Shown piece by piece: positions 56,165-64,000 of a stretch of DNA of 64,000 nucleotides; position 1 is the first letter of the stretch; every line of letters starts with the position of its first letter. The position numbers were made by a program, and so were the translations under genes. This DNA is from Natronorubrum halophilum (GTDB taxonomy: Archaea > Halobacteriota > Halobacteria > Halobacteriales > Natrialbaceae): the NCBI RefSeq assembly GCF_003670115.1, contig NZ_QQTY01000004.1, positions 124,001 through 188,000 of the forward strand. Reading direction: 5' to 3'. The notes under the pieces were generated by a model that searched no databases, was not told the DNA's origin, and was given only the letters and a program-made list of their open reading frames with translations.

Positions 56165-56653
56165 ATGGCAGAACGCGAGTCCGAATCCGACCCCGTACCG
56201 CTGGTCCGCCGCGGCGACGAGATCAAGTACGAGTCCGTCGACGCCGCCGAGGGCCTCGAGAAAGGCGTCCTGATCGACGAGGCAGACGGCGCGCCGACCT
56301 TCGCGATCCGGCGGTTCGTCCTTGAGCCCGGTGCGACGGTTCCGGCACACACCAACGCCGTTGAACACGAACAGTACGTTCTCGAAGGAGAGTACACGGT
56401 CGGTATCAGCGATGTGCCGGAGGCGAATCGAGCAAACGGCGATAGCGCGGAGCGGAACTCCGCGGACCGTTCGAGCGGGCGACGCCCACGAGAAGAAGCC
56501 GTCGACGGCGACGAGGAGTACGAGGTCGGGCCGGGCGACTCGTTGTTCATCCCTGCCGGTACCCGTCACTGGTACCGCAACGAGGGCAAGCAACGCGGTG
56601 CGTTCATCTGTGCCGTCCCTAACGGTGACGACGAGATCGAACTGCTCGAATGA
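56165..56653 (+). CDS. Cupin domain protein with internal low-complexity insert
   Basis: 162 aa small cupin. Cupin motif 1 appears as PAHTNAVEHEQYVLEGEYTV (metal ligands His, His, Glu) and motif 2 as GDSLFIPAGTRHWYRN. Between the motifs, residues ~85-118 are an acidic/Arg-rich insert with Asn-Gly-Asp-Ser and Ser-Ser-Gly-Arg-Arg runs, unusual for the fold. It could be a loop or a regulatory tail. The enzyme or binding activity is unknown. Confidence 0.88.
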   Translation: MAERESESDPVPLVRRGDEIKYESVDAAEGLEKGVLIDEADGAPTFAIRRFVLEPGATVPAHTNAVEHEQYVLEGEYTVGISDVPEANRANGDSAERNSADRSSGRRPREEAVDGDEEYEVGPGDSLFIPAGTRHWYRNEGKQRGAFICAVPNGDDEIELLE

Positions 56654-56764
56654 CCGCCACTCGGCCGCTTCTCACTGCCGTCTCGGAACGCCGATTCCGA
56701 TCATCCGGTATGGTAGCGTATCGTGTGATTCTGTCGGCCCGCAACCACAACTACTAAGCGTGAT

Positions 56765-56778
56765 TTAGGCCTACCTAA
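56765..56778 (+). promoter_or_regulatory. Iron box (DtxR-type operator) of the ABC importer operon
   Basis: TTAGG-CCTA-CCTAA, a 5+5 dyad with a 4-nt spacer, 6 nt before the permease ATG. It shares exactly the architecture of the box at 58780. Haloarchaeal DtxR-family regulators (Idr/SirR) recognise such sequences; which one acts here is not shown. Confidence 0.7.
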
Positions 56779-56784
56779 GTTGAG

Positions 56785-57894
56785 ATGGCAGAATCGCAGT
56801 TATCTGCGCCACACGCGAGCAATCAGGATCAGGAGGGATGGTTCACCGGAACGCTCGCTGTGTTCTGTCTGGGGAGTGTGCTCATCACCATCGTGGCTGG
56901 ACTCGTACAGGTTAGTTTCGGCGAGTACTCGCTGACGGTCGTCGAAGCCTGGAAAGCGGTGTTCAACCCGGCGGTGGTGTTCAATCTCGATGCCTGGTCG
57001 GCGTTCCTGTTCGGAACCGCGCTGCCGGAAATGAGCACTAACAGCGTCGTCGTCTGGAACCTCCGGCTCCCGCGGGTGTTCGTCGCGATCATCGCCGGGA
57101 CGACGCTCGCGATCTCCGGAGCGATCTTCCAGGCGGTGACGCGCAACGAACTCGCCAGCCCCTTCGTGCTCGGGGTCAGCTCCGGCGCCGGGTTCGCGGT
57201 CCTCGCAACGCTCGTCGTCTTCAGCGGTCTCGCACCGTTTCTCCCGCTAATCGCCGCACTGGGCGGAGCGCTCGCGTTCCTGATCGTCTACGGGATCGCC
57301 TGGAAAGGCGGAACCAGCCCCGTCCGCCTCGTGCTCGCGGGCGTGGTCGTCAACATGGTGTTCCAGTCGCTCCAGCAGGGGCTGTTCTTCTTCGCGGACG
57401 ATCTCGGGGTCGTCCAGACGGCGATCGCCTGGATCACGGGCTCGCTCACGGGGACCGGATGGGCGGAGGTTCGGATCGCGATCGTGCCGGCCATCGTTTC
57501 GATCGTGATCGCGCTCGCCGGTGCCCGGCAGTTGAACGTCTTGTTACTGGGAGAGAGCACCGCCAAGTCGCTCGGTATGCGCGTCGAACGCGTCCGCTTC
57601 GTCTTCTCCGGCGTCGCTATTCTGGCCGCGAGTGTCGCCATCGCGGTTGCGGGAATTATCAGCTTCTTCGGCCTCGTGGTGCCCCACATCGTCCGAAATA
57701 CGGTGGGTGGTGACTACCGTCGACTGATGGTCGGCTGTCTGTTCGCCGGCCCGGCGCTGATGGTCGTCGCCGACGTCGGCGCGCGGCTCGCCCTCGGCGG
57801 CACCCAGGTACCCGTCGGCGTCGTCACCGGACTGATCGGCGGGCCGTACTTCCTCTACCTGATGCGCAAGCAACAATCGATGGGTGAACTCTAA
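56785..57894 (+). CDS. FecCD-type ABC transporter permease (iron/siderophore)
   Basis: 369 aa with about nine to ten membrane helices. Characteristic blocks are LRLPRVFVAIIAGTTLAISG and AIFQAVTRNELASPFVLGVSSGAGF near residue 115, and GIISFFGLVVPHIVRN near residue 290. FecCD/BtuC permeases import Fe(III)-siderophores, haem or cobalamin. Given the iron boxes and the neighbouring binding protein, iron is likely. The stop overlaps the ATPase start by 1 nt (TAATG). A polar 20-residue N-terminus precedes the first helix. Confidence 0.93.
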   Translation: MAESQLSAPHASNQDQEGWFTGTLAVFCLGSVLITIVAGLVQVSFGEYSLTVVEAWKAVFNPAVVFNLDAWSAFLFGTALPEMSTNSVVVWNLRLPRVFVAIIAGTTLAISGAIFQAVTRNELASPFVLGVSSGAGFAVLATLVVFSGLAPFLPLIAALGGALAFLIVYGIAWKGGTSPVRLVLAGVVVNMVFQSLQQGLFFFADDLGVVQTAIAWITGSLTGTGWAEVRIAIVPAIVSIVIALAGARQLNVLLLGESTAKSLGMRVERVRFVFSGVAILAASVAIAVAGIISFFGLVVPHIVRNTVGGDYRRLMVGCLFAGPALMVVADVGARLALGGTQVPVGVVTGLIGGPYFLYLMRKQQSMGEL

Positions 57895-58745
57895 TGCCAC
57901 AACAGAACCAGAAAACGACGCACGAACAGATCACCGACAGCAACGGCGTCACGGTCGACAGCGCGCTGGTCGGGGACGGTCTCGAGTTGCGCTACCCGAG
58001 CAGCGACGAAACGATCGTCGACTGTGCACGGCTCGACATTCCCGAGGAGGCGGTGACCGCGCTCGTCGGACCGAACGGCAGCGGAAAGAGTACCCTCCTG
58101 AAGGCGCTCTCGAAGCACCTCGAGCCGGAGACGGGAACGGTCCGAATCCACGGCGAGGATCTCGACACCTTCACCCGAAAGGAACTGGCCCGCGAGATGG
58201 GCGTTCTCTCGCAGGAAAACGACTCGCTGGGCTCGATCACCATCAAGGATCTCGCCTACCACGGCCGCTATCCACACCGCGGATTCTTCGACGGCGTCAG
58301 TCAGGACGATCACGAGGCGGTCGCCCGCGCGCTCGAGCTAGCGGGAATCGAACACATACAGGACGCCGAACTCGGGCAGCTAAGCGGCGGGCAGAAACAG
58401 TTGGCCTGGATCGCCATGGTGTTAGCGCAGGACACAGACGTCCTGTTGCTCGACGAGCCGACGACGTTTCTGGACATCCACCACCAGTTCCGCGTGCTCG
58501 AGACCATTCGCCAGCTCAACGAACAGAAGGGCGTTACCGTGGCCGTCATCCTGCATGACATCGCACAGGCGGCCCGCTTCGCGGATTACCTGGTTGCCAT
58601 GCGTGACGGCGAACTGTACGACTGGGGGCCGCCGGAGGAGGTCGTGACCGAACAGCTGCTCGCCGATGTCTTCGGCGTCGAGGCCAGCGTCGCGTACGAG
58701 CCCGAACTCCAGGTGTTGCCGAAGCGAGCGCTGAGCGACCGGTAA
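57894..58745 (+). CDS. ABC transporter ATP-binding protein, FepC-type
   Basis: 283 aa. Walker A ALVGPNGSGKSTLLKAL near residue 58, signature QLSGGQKQLAWIAM, Walker B DVLLLDEPTTFLD and the switch HDIAQAARFADYL. It energises iron-complex import with the permease just upstream. The N-terminal ~25 residues (MPQQNQKTTHEQIT) are a non-conserved polar extension. It overlaps the permease by 1 nt. Confidence 0.95.
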   Translation: MPQQNQKTTHEQITDSNGVTVDSALVGDGLELRYPSSDETIVDCARLDIPEEAVTALVGPNGSGKSTLLKALSKHLEPETGTVRIHGEDLDTFTRKELAREMGVLSQENDSLGSITIKDLAYHGRYPHRGFFDGVSQDDHEAVARALELAGIEHIQDAELGQLSGGQKQLAWIAMVLAQDTDVLLLDEPTTFLDIHHQFRVLETIRQLNEQKGVTVAVILHDIAQAARFADYLVAMRDGELYDWGPPEEVVTEQLLADVFGVEASVAYEPELQVLPKRALSDR

Positions 58746-58770
58746 CCGAGCCGGTGTCAGTCGGAAGAAC

Positions 58771-58794
58771 TTTATATTTTTAGGTCGACCTAAA
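58771..58794 (+). promoter_or_regulatory. TATA box overlapped by a perfect iron box
   Basis: TATA element TTTATATT (58771-58778) is directly followed by the perfect palindrome TTTAGGTCGACCTAAA (58779-58794), four nt before the ATG. A bound repressor would block TBP/TFB and RNA polymerase. The core TTAGG-N4-CCTAA is the same as at 56765-56778. Confidence 0.75.
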
Positions 58795-58798
58795 CCTG

Positions 58799-59923
58799 AT
58801 GAGTGATCAACGAACGTGGACGCGACGAAACGTCCTTCGGACGAGTGGAACGGTCGCCGGCGTGGGTGTTATGGCCGGTTGTATCGACGGGGACGACGGG
58901 GGAGACGACACTGACGACGGGTCGAACGACGGCCCGTACACGGTGACGATGCAACCGGTCGGCGACGTCGAGTTCTCCTCCGTCCCCGAGACGTGGGCCG
59001 CCAACAACGGAAGCTGGGCCGACATGGGGATCGCGCTCGGCCAAGAACCGCCGACGGCCATGTATCTCGCGAGGCGCTATCACACGCAGTATTACGACGA
59101 CATTCCCGGTGTGAGTGTCGATCCGGCTGAAGATGATATCGAGTCGCTCTGGGACGATGAGCTGACCCGTGAGGAGTTCATCGAACTGTCCAACGCCGTG
59201 GACGTCTTCGTCATGGATCCGAATTTCCTCAAGGGTCGGGCCGACTGGAGCGACAACGACATCGAACAGGTCGAAGCGACCGGGACGCCGTTCTTCGGGA
59301 ACAGCATCTTCTCGCAGGGGTACGGATGGCACGAAGACTACGACTACCTCTCGCTGTACGAGGCGTTCGAGAAACTCGCCGAGGTGTTTCGGGAAGAAGA
59401 GCGGTACGAAGAATTCGACACGCTGCACGACGAGTTCCAGTCGAACCTCGAGGAGGTCGTTCCCTCGGACGACCCGCCGTCGGTCGCCATCGTGTGGCCA
59501 CAGGAGGGTGACTCGTTCCTCCCCTACGTCATCGGTGAGGGGACGAGTTTCAAACACCTCCGGGACCTCGGGGTCGAGGACGCGCTCGCGAACACCGGTG
59601 TCAAGGACTTCCACAGCAACCGCGGGGCGATCGATTACGAGACGCTCCTCGAAGTCGATCCGGAAAACCTCCTGCTACGCAGCGAGCGATACCAGTCCCG
59701 GGAAGCGTTCGAGCAGGATGTCGTCGAGCCGATGAAGGACCACGACGTTGCACAGCAACTGACGGCCGTCCAGAACAACGACGTCTACCGGGCCGGCCCG
59801 CTCTATCAGGGGCCGATCATCAACCTCGCCGTCACTCAGCAGTTGGCCGAACAGCTCTACGGCATCGAGGAGGAGCTGTACGATCCACAGGAAGTCAGCG
59901 ACATCGTCAACGGCGACTTCTAG
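58799..59923 (+). CDS. Iron ABC transporter substrate-binding lipoprotein
   Basis: 374 aa. N-terminus WTRRNVLRTSG is a twin-arginine signal; VMAGC at residue ~26 is a lipobox, so the protein is exported folded and lipid-anchored. The acidic linker (DGDDGGDDTDDGSND) is typical. The body is a TroA/FepB-type binding fold (VTMQPVGDVEFSSVP ... DMGIALG). It delivers the ferric complex to the FecCD/ATPase pair encoded upstream, but it has its own promoter and iron box, allowing higher expression than the membrane parts. Confidence 0.93.
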   Translation: MSDQRTWTRRNVLRTSGTVAGVGVMAGCIDGDDGGDDTDDGSNDGPYTVTMQPVGDVEFSSVPETWAANNGSWADMGIALGQEPPTAMYLARRYHTQYYDDIPGVSVDPAEDDIESLWDDELTREEFIELSNAVDVFVMDPNFLKGRADWSDNDIEQVEATGTPFFGNSIFSQGYGWHEDYDYLSLYEAFEKLAEVFREEERYEEFDTLHDEFQSNLEEVVPSDDPPSVAIVWPQEGDSFLPYVIGEGTSFKHLRDLGVEDALANTGVKDFHSNRGAIDYETLLEVDPENLLLRSERYQSREAFEQDVVEPMKDHDVAQQLTAVQNNDVYRAGPLYQGPIINLAVTQQLAEQLYGIEEELYDPQEVSDIVNGDF

Positions 59924-60029
59924 GCGACCACTCGGTCGGAACCGGTGGCGGCACGCATCCGGATCGACTCGCGCACCCGACGCACTCGAGTCCGAATCGC
60001 TCAAGTACGCCACGCTGCTATCGAGTGAT

Positions 60030-62096
60030 GTGTCGAAGCAGGTCCAGGAGGTCGAAACGATATTCTGCCACGAGATCGGCGACGATTTCCTCGTCGTCGT
60101 CGAACGTGACGGACAGCGGCTGTTCCGGGCGAAGCTCGGGCTCTCGGAAACCTCGGCCGGCCCCCGCCCCGCGAAGTTCCGCCTGAAAGACGGCTCGAGC
60201 GAAGAGCCCCGCCAGCCCGACGAGTTCGTCGAACTCGCGCGCCGAGCGCGGCGGATCCGCATCTCCGAACAGACCTCTCGTGCGAGCCGACAGAAACTGA
60301 TGGAGATGTTCAGTGGCTACCAGCTCGAGGACAAAGCCAAATCCGTCCGGACCTGTCGGTACTGCGCCTCCGCGGGCGAATACTCGCCGATAACGACCGA
60401 TACGGCGATCAAAGACGACAACGACTGGATCTGTCACGACTGCGCTCGACGGGAACTCGAGCGCCAGCTCACCTACGCCGGCGGCGGCGAGGTCAGCGGG
60501 GCAGCCAAGGACCGCCTCGAGGACCTCATGATGGAGGTTCAGGACTTAGAACGGATCGTCAACCTCCTGAAGGGGCAGCTCGATCCCGACCTGACGAAGT
60601 TCGATACCATCTCGGCGACGACCGACGAGGTCGATCCCGTCCGGGTGGACTCCCTGGACCTGCACCCCGATCTGCAGGCGCTGCTCGAAGACCGGTTCGA
60701 TACCCTCCTCCCGGTGCAGAGCCTCTCGGTCGAAAACGGCCTCCTCGAGGGCGACGACCAGCTCGTCGTCTCGGCGACGGCGACCGGGAAGACCCTCGTC
60801 GGGGAGATGACCGGTATCGACCGCGTCCTCAAGGGCGAGGGAAAGATGCTCTTTCTCGTGCCCCTGGTCGCACTGGCGAACCAGAAACACGAGGACTTCA
60901 AAGACGAGTACGGTCACCTCGTCGACGTCTCCATTCGCGTAGGCGCGAGTCGGATCGCCGACAACGGCAACCAGTTCGATCCCCACGCCGACGTCATCGT
61001 CGGCACCTACGAGGGAATCGATCACGCCCTCCGGACGGGCAAGGATATGGGCGACATCGGAACCGTCGTCATCGACGAGGTCCACACCCTCAAAGAGGAA
61101 GATCGCGGGCACCGCCTGGACGGCCTCATCTCGAGGCTTAAATACACGTGCGAGCAGCGGGCGGCGCGACGGGAGGCGTACGACGGCGCGCAGTGGGTCT
61201 ACCTCTCGGCGACCGTCGGAAACCCCGAACAGCTCACGGAAGCGCTCGAGTCGACGCTCATCGAGTTTGAGGAGCGACCGGTGCCGATCGAGCGCCACGT
61301 CAGCTTCGCCGACGGCCAGGAGAAGGTGCGAGTGGAGAACAAACTCGTCAAACGCGAGTTCGATACCGAGTCCTCCAAAGGGTATCGCGGGCAGACGATC
61401 ATCTTCACGAACTCGCGCCGGCGCTGTCACGAAATCAGCCGAAAGCTGCACTACTCGGCCGCCCCGTACCACGCCGGCCTGGACTACAGGCAGCGAAAGA
61501 AGGTCGAACGACAGTTCGGCGAGCAGGAGCTCTCCGCGGTCGTGACGACCGCCGCGCTGGCCGCAGGGGTCGACTTCCCGGCCTCGCAGGTCATCTTCGA
61601 CTCGCTCGCGATGGGGATCGAGTGGCTCTCCGTCCAGGAGTTCCACCAGATGCTCGGCCGCGCGGGTCGCCCGGACTACCACGACAAGGGGAAAGTGTAC
61701 GTCCTCGTCGAACCCGACTGCGCCTACCACAACTCCATGGAGATGAGCGAGGACGAAGTCGCCTTCAAGCTGTTGAAAGGGGAGATGGAGTCGGTGATGA
61801 CCCACTACGACGAGTCCGCGGCCATCGAGGAAACGCTGGCGAACATCACCGTCGGCGGCAAGGCCGCGAAGGCGCTCAACGACCGCATGCTCGGCAACGT
61901 GCCGACGAAACACGCCCTCGGAAAGCTCCTGCAGTACGACTTCATCGACGGCTTCGAACCCACGCCGCTCGGCCGGGTCGTGACCCGACACTTCCTCGAG
62001 CCCGGCGAGGCGTTCACGCTCGTCGACGGCATCCGGAAGGACGCCCATCCGTACGAACTCGTCGCGGATATCGAGCTCCGCGATGCCGACCTCTAG
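60030..62096 (+). CDS. Ski2-like superfamily 2 helicase with zinc motif
   Basis: 688 aa. The N-terminal ~165 residues include CRYC (near residue 110) and CHDC (near residue 136), a C2-C2 zinc site, and a helical arm. Helicase motifs: SATATGKTLVGEMTG (motif I, near residue 251), VIDEVHTL (DEVH box), YLSATVGN (motif III) and QMLGRAGRPDYHDKG (motif VI). The domain order resembles archaeal Ski2-like helicases (ASH-Ski2) linked to RNA decay; Hel308 DNA helicases are the alternative. The likely start is GTG at 60030, since the overlapping ATG at 60028 is in another frame. Confidence 0.9.
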   Translation: MSKQVQEVETIFCHEIGDDFLVVVERDGQRLFRAKLGLSETSAGPRPAKFRLKDGSSEEPRQPDEFVELARRARRIRISEQTSRASRQKLMEMFSGYQLEDKAKSVRTCRYCASAGEYSPITTDTAIKDDNDWICHDCARRELERQLTYAGGGEVSGAAKDRLEDLMMEVQDLERIVNLLKGQLDPDLTKFDTISATTDEVDPVRVDSLDLHPDLQALLEDRFDTLLPVQSLSVENGLLEGDDQLVVSATATGKTLVGEMTGIDRVLKGEGKMLFLVPLVALANQKHEDFKDEYGHLVDVSIRVGASRIADNGNQFDPHADVIVGTYEGIDHALRTGKDMGDIGTVVIDEVHTLKEEDRGHRLDGLISRLKYTCEQRAARREAYDGAQWVYLSATVGNPEQLTEALESTLIEFEERPVPIERHVSFADGQEKVRVENKLVKREFDTESSKGYRGQTIIFTNSRRRCHEISRKLHYSAAPYHAGLDYRQRKKVERQFGEQELSAVVTTAALAAGVDFPASQVIFDSLAMGIEWLSVQEFHQMLGRAGRPDYHDKGKVYVLVEPDCAYHNSMEMSEDEVAFKLLKGEMESVMTHYDESAAIEETLANITVGGKAAKALNDRMLGNVPTKHALGKLLQYDFIDGFEPTPLGRVVTRHFLEPGEAFTLVDGIRKDAHPYELVADIELRDADL

Positions 62097-62275
62097 GCAC
62101 TCCCGACCTCGAGCGGCGGATCGTCAGTTCGGCCGTGTCTTTATCGGACGGCCGGGCGTTCCTCCCTTCGCGAACGCGGCCGGAATCCTTTTACCGAACC
62201 TGTTAGCGGCCGGAACGATAAAGAACGGAGGACGCAGTGTACTATCAGTGCCGGGACCATCCCGGAGAGATCACG

Positions 62276-62995
62276 ATGGAGCCCAGAATTCCCGCCGAGA
62301 TCGAGCCACCGGCGAACGTATTGCTCGTCGACGCGAACGCTCGTGAGCCAAACGCGTGTACCGAACGCTGCTACGAGACCGACTCGACGGCAGCGCTCAC
62401 GGTCAGCTTCGTGGATGACCAGCTGGAACAGCCGGATCCGGACGAGGTAGACGGCAGGGTCGGGCTGTTGACGATCGGGAATGACCTGTTGGACGAACGC
62501 GCGGACTCGGACCCCGATTTCGCCGACTCGGTCGTCGTCGATTCGGTCTGTGATCCGACCGACCTCTCCGAAATCGGGATTGCCGTCAGCCGATTTTGCG
62601 AACACTGGTTCGACGACGGCGAGCAGATTTCAGTCTGTTTCGAATCGCTCGACGCCCTCATTCGGTACAGATCGCCGAAAGAGGTCTTCCAGTTCACCCG
62701 CATCTTGCTCGGCCGACTCGAGAGCGTCGACGCCGACGCCCACGTTCACTTCGATCCGTCGCGCCACGAAGACCGCCTCGTCTCGGCGTTCGGATCGGTC
62801 TTCGATGCCGTCATCGTCGACGAGAACGCCGATCGATCGCTTCCGGAAGCCACCGACGAGGAGGTCGAAGAACTGCTCGCGGCGTGGAGCGAGGCGTCCG
62901 AAAACGGGCTCGGGCTCGAGGCGGATCCGTCGACCGAGGCGACCGACGAAGAAATCGCCCGAATACTCGGGAATGAGTGCAATACGACGCGTTGA
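62276..62995 (+). CDS. Degenerate RecA/KaiC-like protein, second copy (DUF7504-type)
   Basis: 239 aa, paralogous to the protein at 10949-11665: CFESLDALIRYRSPKEVFQF aligns with GIDSLVPLLEEYGTERVFKF, and ADAHVHFDPSRHEDRLVSAF with GMIHYHLPLDRDSDVVSVL. The P-loop position reads LLVDANAREPNACTER, lacking GK[S/T]. The C-terminal ~45 residues are acidic (ATDEEVEELLAAW). No neighbour here suggests a role. The ATG at 62276 is preferred over an upstream GTG at 62237. Confidence 0.7.
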   Translation: MEPRIPAEIEPPANVLLVDANAREPNACTERCYETDSTAALTVSFVDDQLEQPDPDEVDGRVGLLTIGNDLLDERADSDPDFADSVVVDSVCDPTDLSEIGIAVSRFCEHWFDDGEQISVCFESLDALIRYRSPKEVFQFTRILLGRLESVDADAHVHFDPSRHEDRLVSAFGSVFDAVIVDENADRSLPEATDEEVEELLAAWSEASENGLGLEADPSTEATDEEIARILGNECNTTR

Positions 62996-63018
62996 GACGG
63001 ACGTGACGACGAGGAGGG

Positions 63019-63273
63019 TTACGGAACGAACGCGACGCCCAGCAGCGATAGCACGAGCACCACGATCGAGCCCGGGACGCCGCCGAGCGCCACGATCAGC
63101 AGGACGATCGGGGTCACTGCGATCGAAAGGCCGAACACCGCCTGCGCGAGAAACAGGATCACCAGTCCGACGACCGCGTTGATGATGAAGGGACTAACCG
63201 CACGGATGAGGCTTGCTGCGACGAGCACGCCGACGAGGACGACGATCAACAGCAGGATCTCGATGCCGGTCAT
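63019..63273 (-). CDS. BofA-like small membrane protein
   Basis: 84 aa, nearly all hydrophobic, with about three membrane helices (EILLLIVVLVGVLVAASLI, FIINAVVGLVILFLAQAVF, TPIVLLIVALGGVPGSIVVL). The PFIINAVVGLVIL segment is typical of the archaeal branch of the BofA (pro-sigma-K processing inhibitor) family. In bacteria BofA inhibits a site-2 protease; archaeal function is unknown, though this window also encodes one at 50233-51417. Confidence 0.8.
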   Translation of the reverse strand: MTGIEILLLIVVLVGVLVAASLIRAVSPFIINAVVGLVILFLAQAVFGLSIAVTPIVLLIVALGGVPGSIVVLVLSLLGVAFVP

Positions 63274-63402
63274 ACGGACGGCGGTATCACACCGACTGAC
63301 AAAACCGTTCGGGCTTGGCGCGACGCCGGCGTCAAGTCGCCGACAGAACCGTTCGACTCGTAACGAAACCCTTTATGCAGTTCACTCGTAAGATGGAGGT
63401 AC

Positions 63403-63475
63403 GGGATCGTGGGTTAGCTTGGTATACTTCGGGCCTTGGGTGCCCGTGACCCCGGTTCAAATCCGGGCGATCCCA
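63403..63475 (+). tRNA. tRNA-Pro (anticodon TGG)
   Basis: 73 nt. Acceptor GGGATCG/CGATCCC, anticodon stem CGGGC/GCCCG around loop CTTGGGT (anticodon TGG), T arm CCGGTTCAAATCCGG, discriminator A. No intron. TTTATG at 63372-63377 is a probable promoter, 26-31 nt upstream. tRNA 3' ends are common integration sites; overlapping small genes follow at once. Confidence 0.97.
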
Positions 63476-63487
63476 TACTGTATAAAA

Positions 63488-63514
63488 GTGAAGCGGCGCG
63501 TTTTGCCGCTTCAC
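63488..63514 (+). terminator. Strong hairpin just after tRNA-Pro
   Basis: GTGAAGCGGC (63488-63497) and GCCGCTTCAC (63505-63514) form a perfect 10-bp stem with a 7-nt loop containing TTTT, 12 nt after the tRNA. It is probably a terminator or processing element. A TATA-like TATAAAAG (63481-63488) directly precedes it, so it could alternatively lie in a promoter. Confidence 0.55.
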
Positions 63515-63554
63515 ACCTACCGTTCTCACATTACTTAGCGGTCGCTTTCTGGAG

Positions 63555-63797
63555 GTGGTCGGCGTGACGATCGCCCCATGGCCGTCGGCCAGCAACGAAA
63601 CGACGTGCCGTCACTGCGGTGCGTACGTCACGAGCCAGTTCTGCCGCGTCTACGGTGACAACGACGATCAGGTCCACCGTTGCGGCGACTGTGACAGCTA
63701 TCGACGGCTGACCCGCGGGTCCGCCGCCGGCGTCGACCTTTCGATTCCTGATCCGGAGACGTCGCCCGGCCGTCACGGAGGTGAGGCCGATGTGTGA
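63555..63797 (+). CDS. Small zinc-finger protein (DUF7563-type)
   Basis: Up to 80 aa. Two CxxC knuckles (CRHCG near residue 18, CGDCDS near residue 43) with the intervening AYVTSQFCRVYGDNDDQVHR and the following YRRLTRGSAAG fit a haloarchaeal single-zinc family that I recall as DUF7563 and that is frequent on plasmids and proviruses. No ATG exists in the frame; GTG at 63555 or 63564 must serve as start. Its stop overlaps the next ATG (63790), indicating an operon that leaves the window. Confidence 0.65.
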   Translation: MVGVTIAPWPSASNETTCRHCGAYVTSQFCRVYGDNDDQVHRCGDCDSYRRLTRGSAAGVDLSIPDPETSPGRHGGEADV

Positions 63798-64000
63798 CGA
63801 TTCGTTCGTCCCGGCGAGTCGGCTGTATAACGTCGATAGTCGGACGCCCATAGCCCATCCGGCCCATCAAGCGAGCGACGAGCAGGTTCGACGCGCGCTC
63901 GAGCAGCGAGAGATTCGGACTGATGGTGGTTTCTCGAGCGGTACTGACCAAGCCTCGCTATTTCGGAAGCCGGACGAGCGGGAAATCACGCGGCTCGAGC
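63790..64000 (+). CDS. Partial ORF running off the right edge
   Basis: ATG at 63790 overlaps the end of the zinc-finger gene by 8 nt. At least 70 codons, beginning MCDDSFVPASRLYNVDSRTP, polar and acidic, with DEQVRRALEQREI a probable helix. The frame is still open at the window end. Not recognised; possibly another gene of an integrated element beside tRNA-Pro. Confidence 0.5.
   Translation, partial: MCDDSFVPASRLYNVDSRTPIAHPAHQASDEQVRRALEQREIRTDGGFSSGTDQASLFRKPDEREITRLE

Noticed and set aside
60028-60030. ATG as helicase start
   Set aside because: The ATG is in another frame; the overlapping GTG at 60030 is in frame with the SKQVQEVETIF N-terminus.
1-64000. CRISPR arrays, complete insertion sequences, rRNA genes
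   Set aside because: No regularly spaced direct repeats, no intact transposase with terminal repeats and no rRNA-like sequence were found on reading through the window.

Overview
The window is chromosomal DNA from a halophilic archaeon. The evidence is the split RNA polymerase operon (rpoH-rpoB2-rpoB1-rpoA1-rpoA2-nusA), archaeal S7, S12, L10e and EF-2, type II GAPDH, strongly acidic proteins, high GC with very frequent CTCGAG-like words, many TATA boxes about 25-30 nt before ATGs (leaderless transcripts), and a Bat-type regulator. The style suggests the Natrialbales (Natrinema/Haloterrigena-like); that assignment is inference.

Layout. 0-7 kb: a cation diffusion facilitator; a candidate fluoride riboswitch in front of two overlapping crcB genes; cold-shock protein; SDR; PhoU/TrkA-C protein; seryl-tRNA synthetase. 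7.5-26.6 kb: the translation/transcription block on the minus strand (EF-2 ... S7-S12-nusA-rpo). Between EF-2 and S7 lies a plus-strand accessory module: a degenerate RecA-like protein, two tandem AT-rich CHAT-domain proteases (about 690 and 680 aa) and, between them on the other strand, a 41-aa membrane miniprotein. A Cys-rich halocin-like relic sits between nusA and rps12. 26.8-30 kb: two identical tRNA-Asp genes, a PD-(D/E)XK nuclease pseudogene, and a Bat-like receiver/GAF/HTH regulator. 30.4-36.3 kb: an isoaspartyl methyltransferase and a diverged paralogue, a zinc-finger protein, an M29-like aminopeptidase, and two membrane TrkA-C proteins, one frameshifted. 36.5-45.7 kb: a type IV pilus/Tad-like gene cluster (pilin-like protein, HerA-like ATPase, coiled-coil and small membrane proteins, TadA-like ATPase, TadC-like protein, MinD-RecA fusion, and a MinD homologue broken by a nonsense codon). 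45.8-64 kb: GAPDH, Hsp20, ATP-grasp ligase, L10e, site-2 protease, ABC-2 exporter, carbonic anhydrase, a second cold-shock gene, an iron(III) ABC importer with DtxR-type operators, a Ski2-like helicase, a second RecA-like protein and tRNA-Pro. Right after tRNA-Pro come overlapping small genes that may open an integrated element running off the window.

Most noteworthy: the CHAT protease pair with its miniprotein, inserted in a normally conserved housekeeping locus; the fluoride riboswitch candidate; three independent gene-breaking lesions (TAG at 27382, missing C at 35329-35332, TGA at 44893); paired TTAGG-N4-CCTAA iron boxes; and an unexplained ACTAA-N4-TTAGT operator doublet at 30.2 kb.
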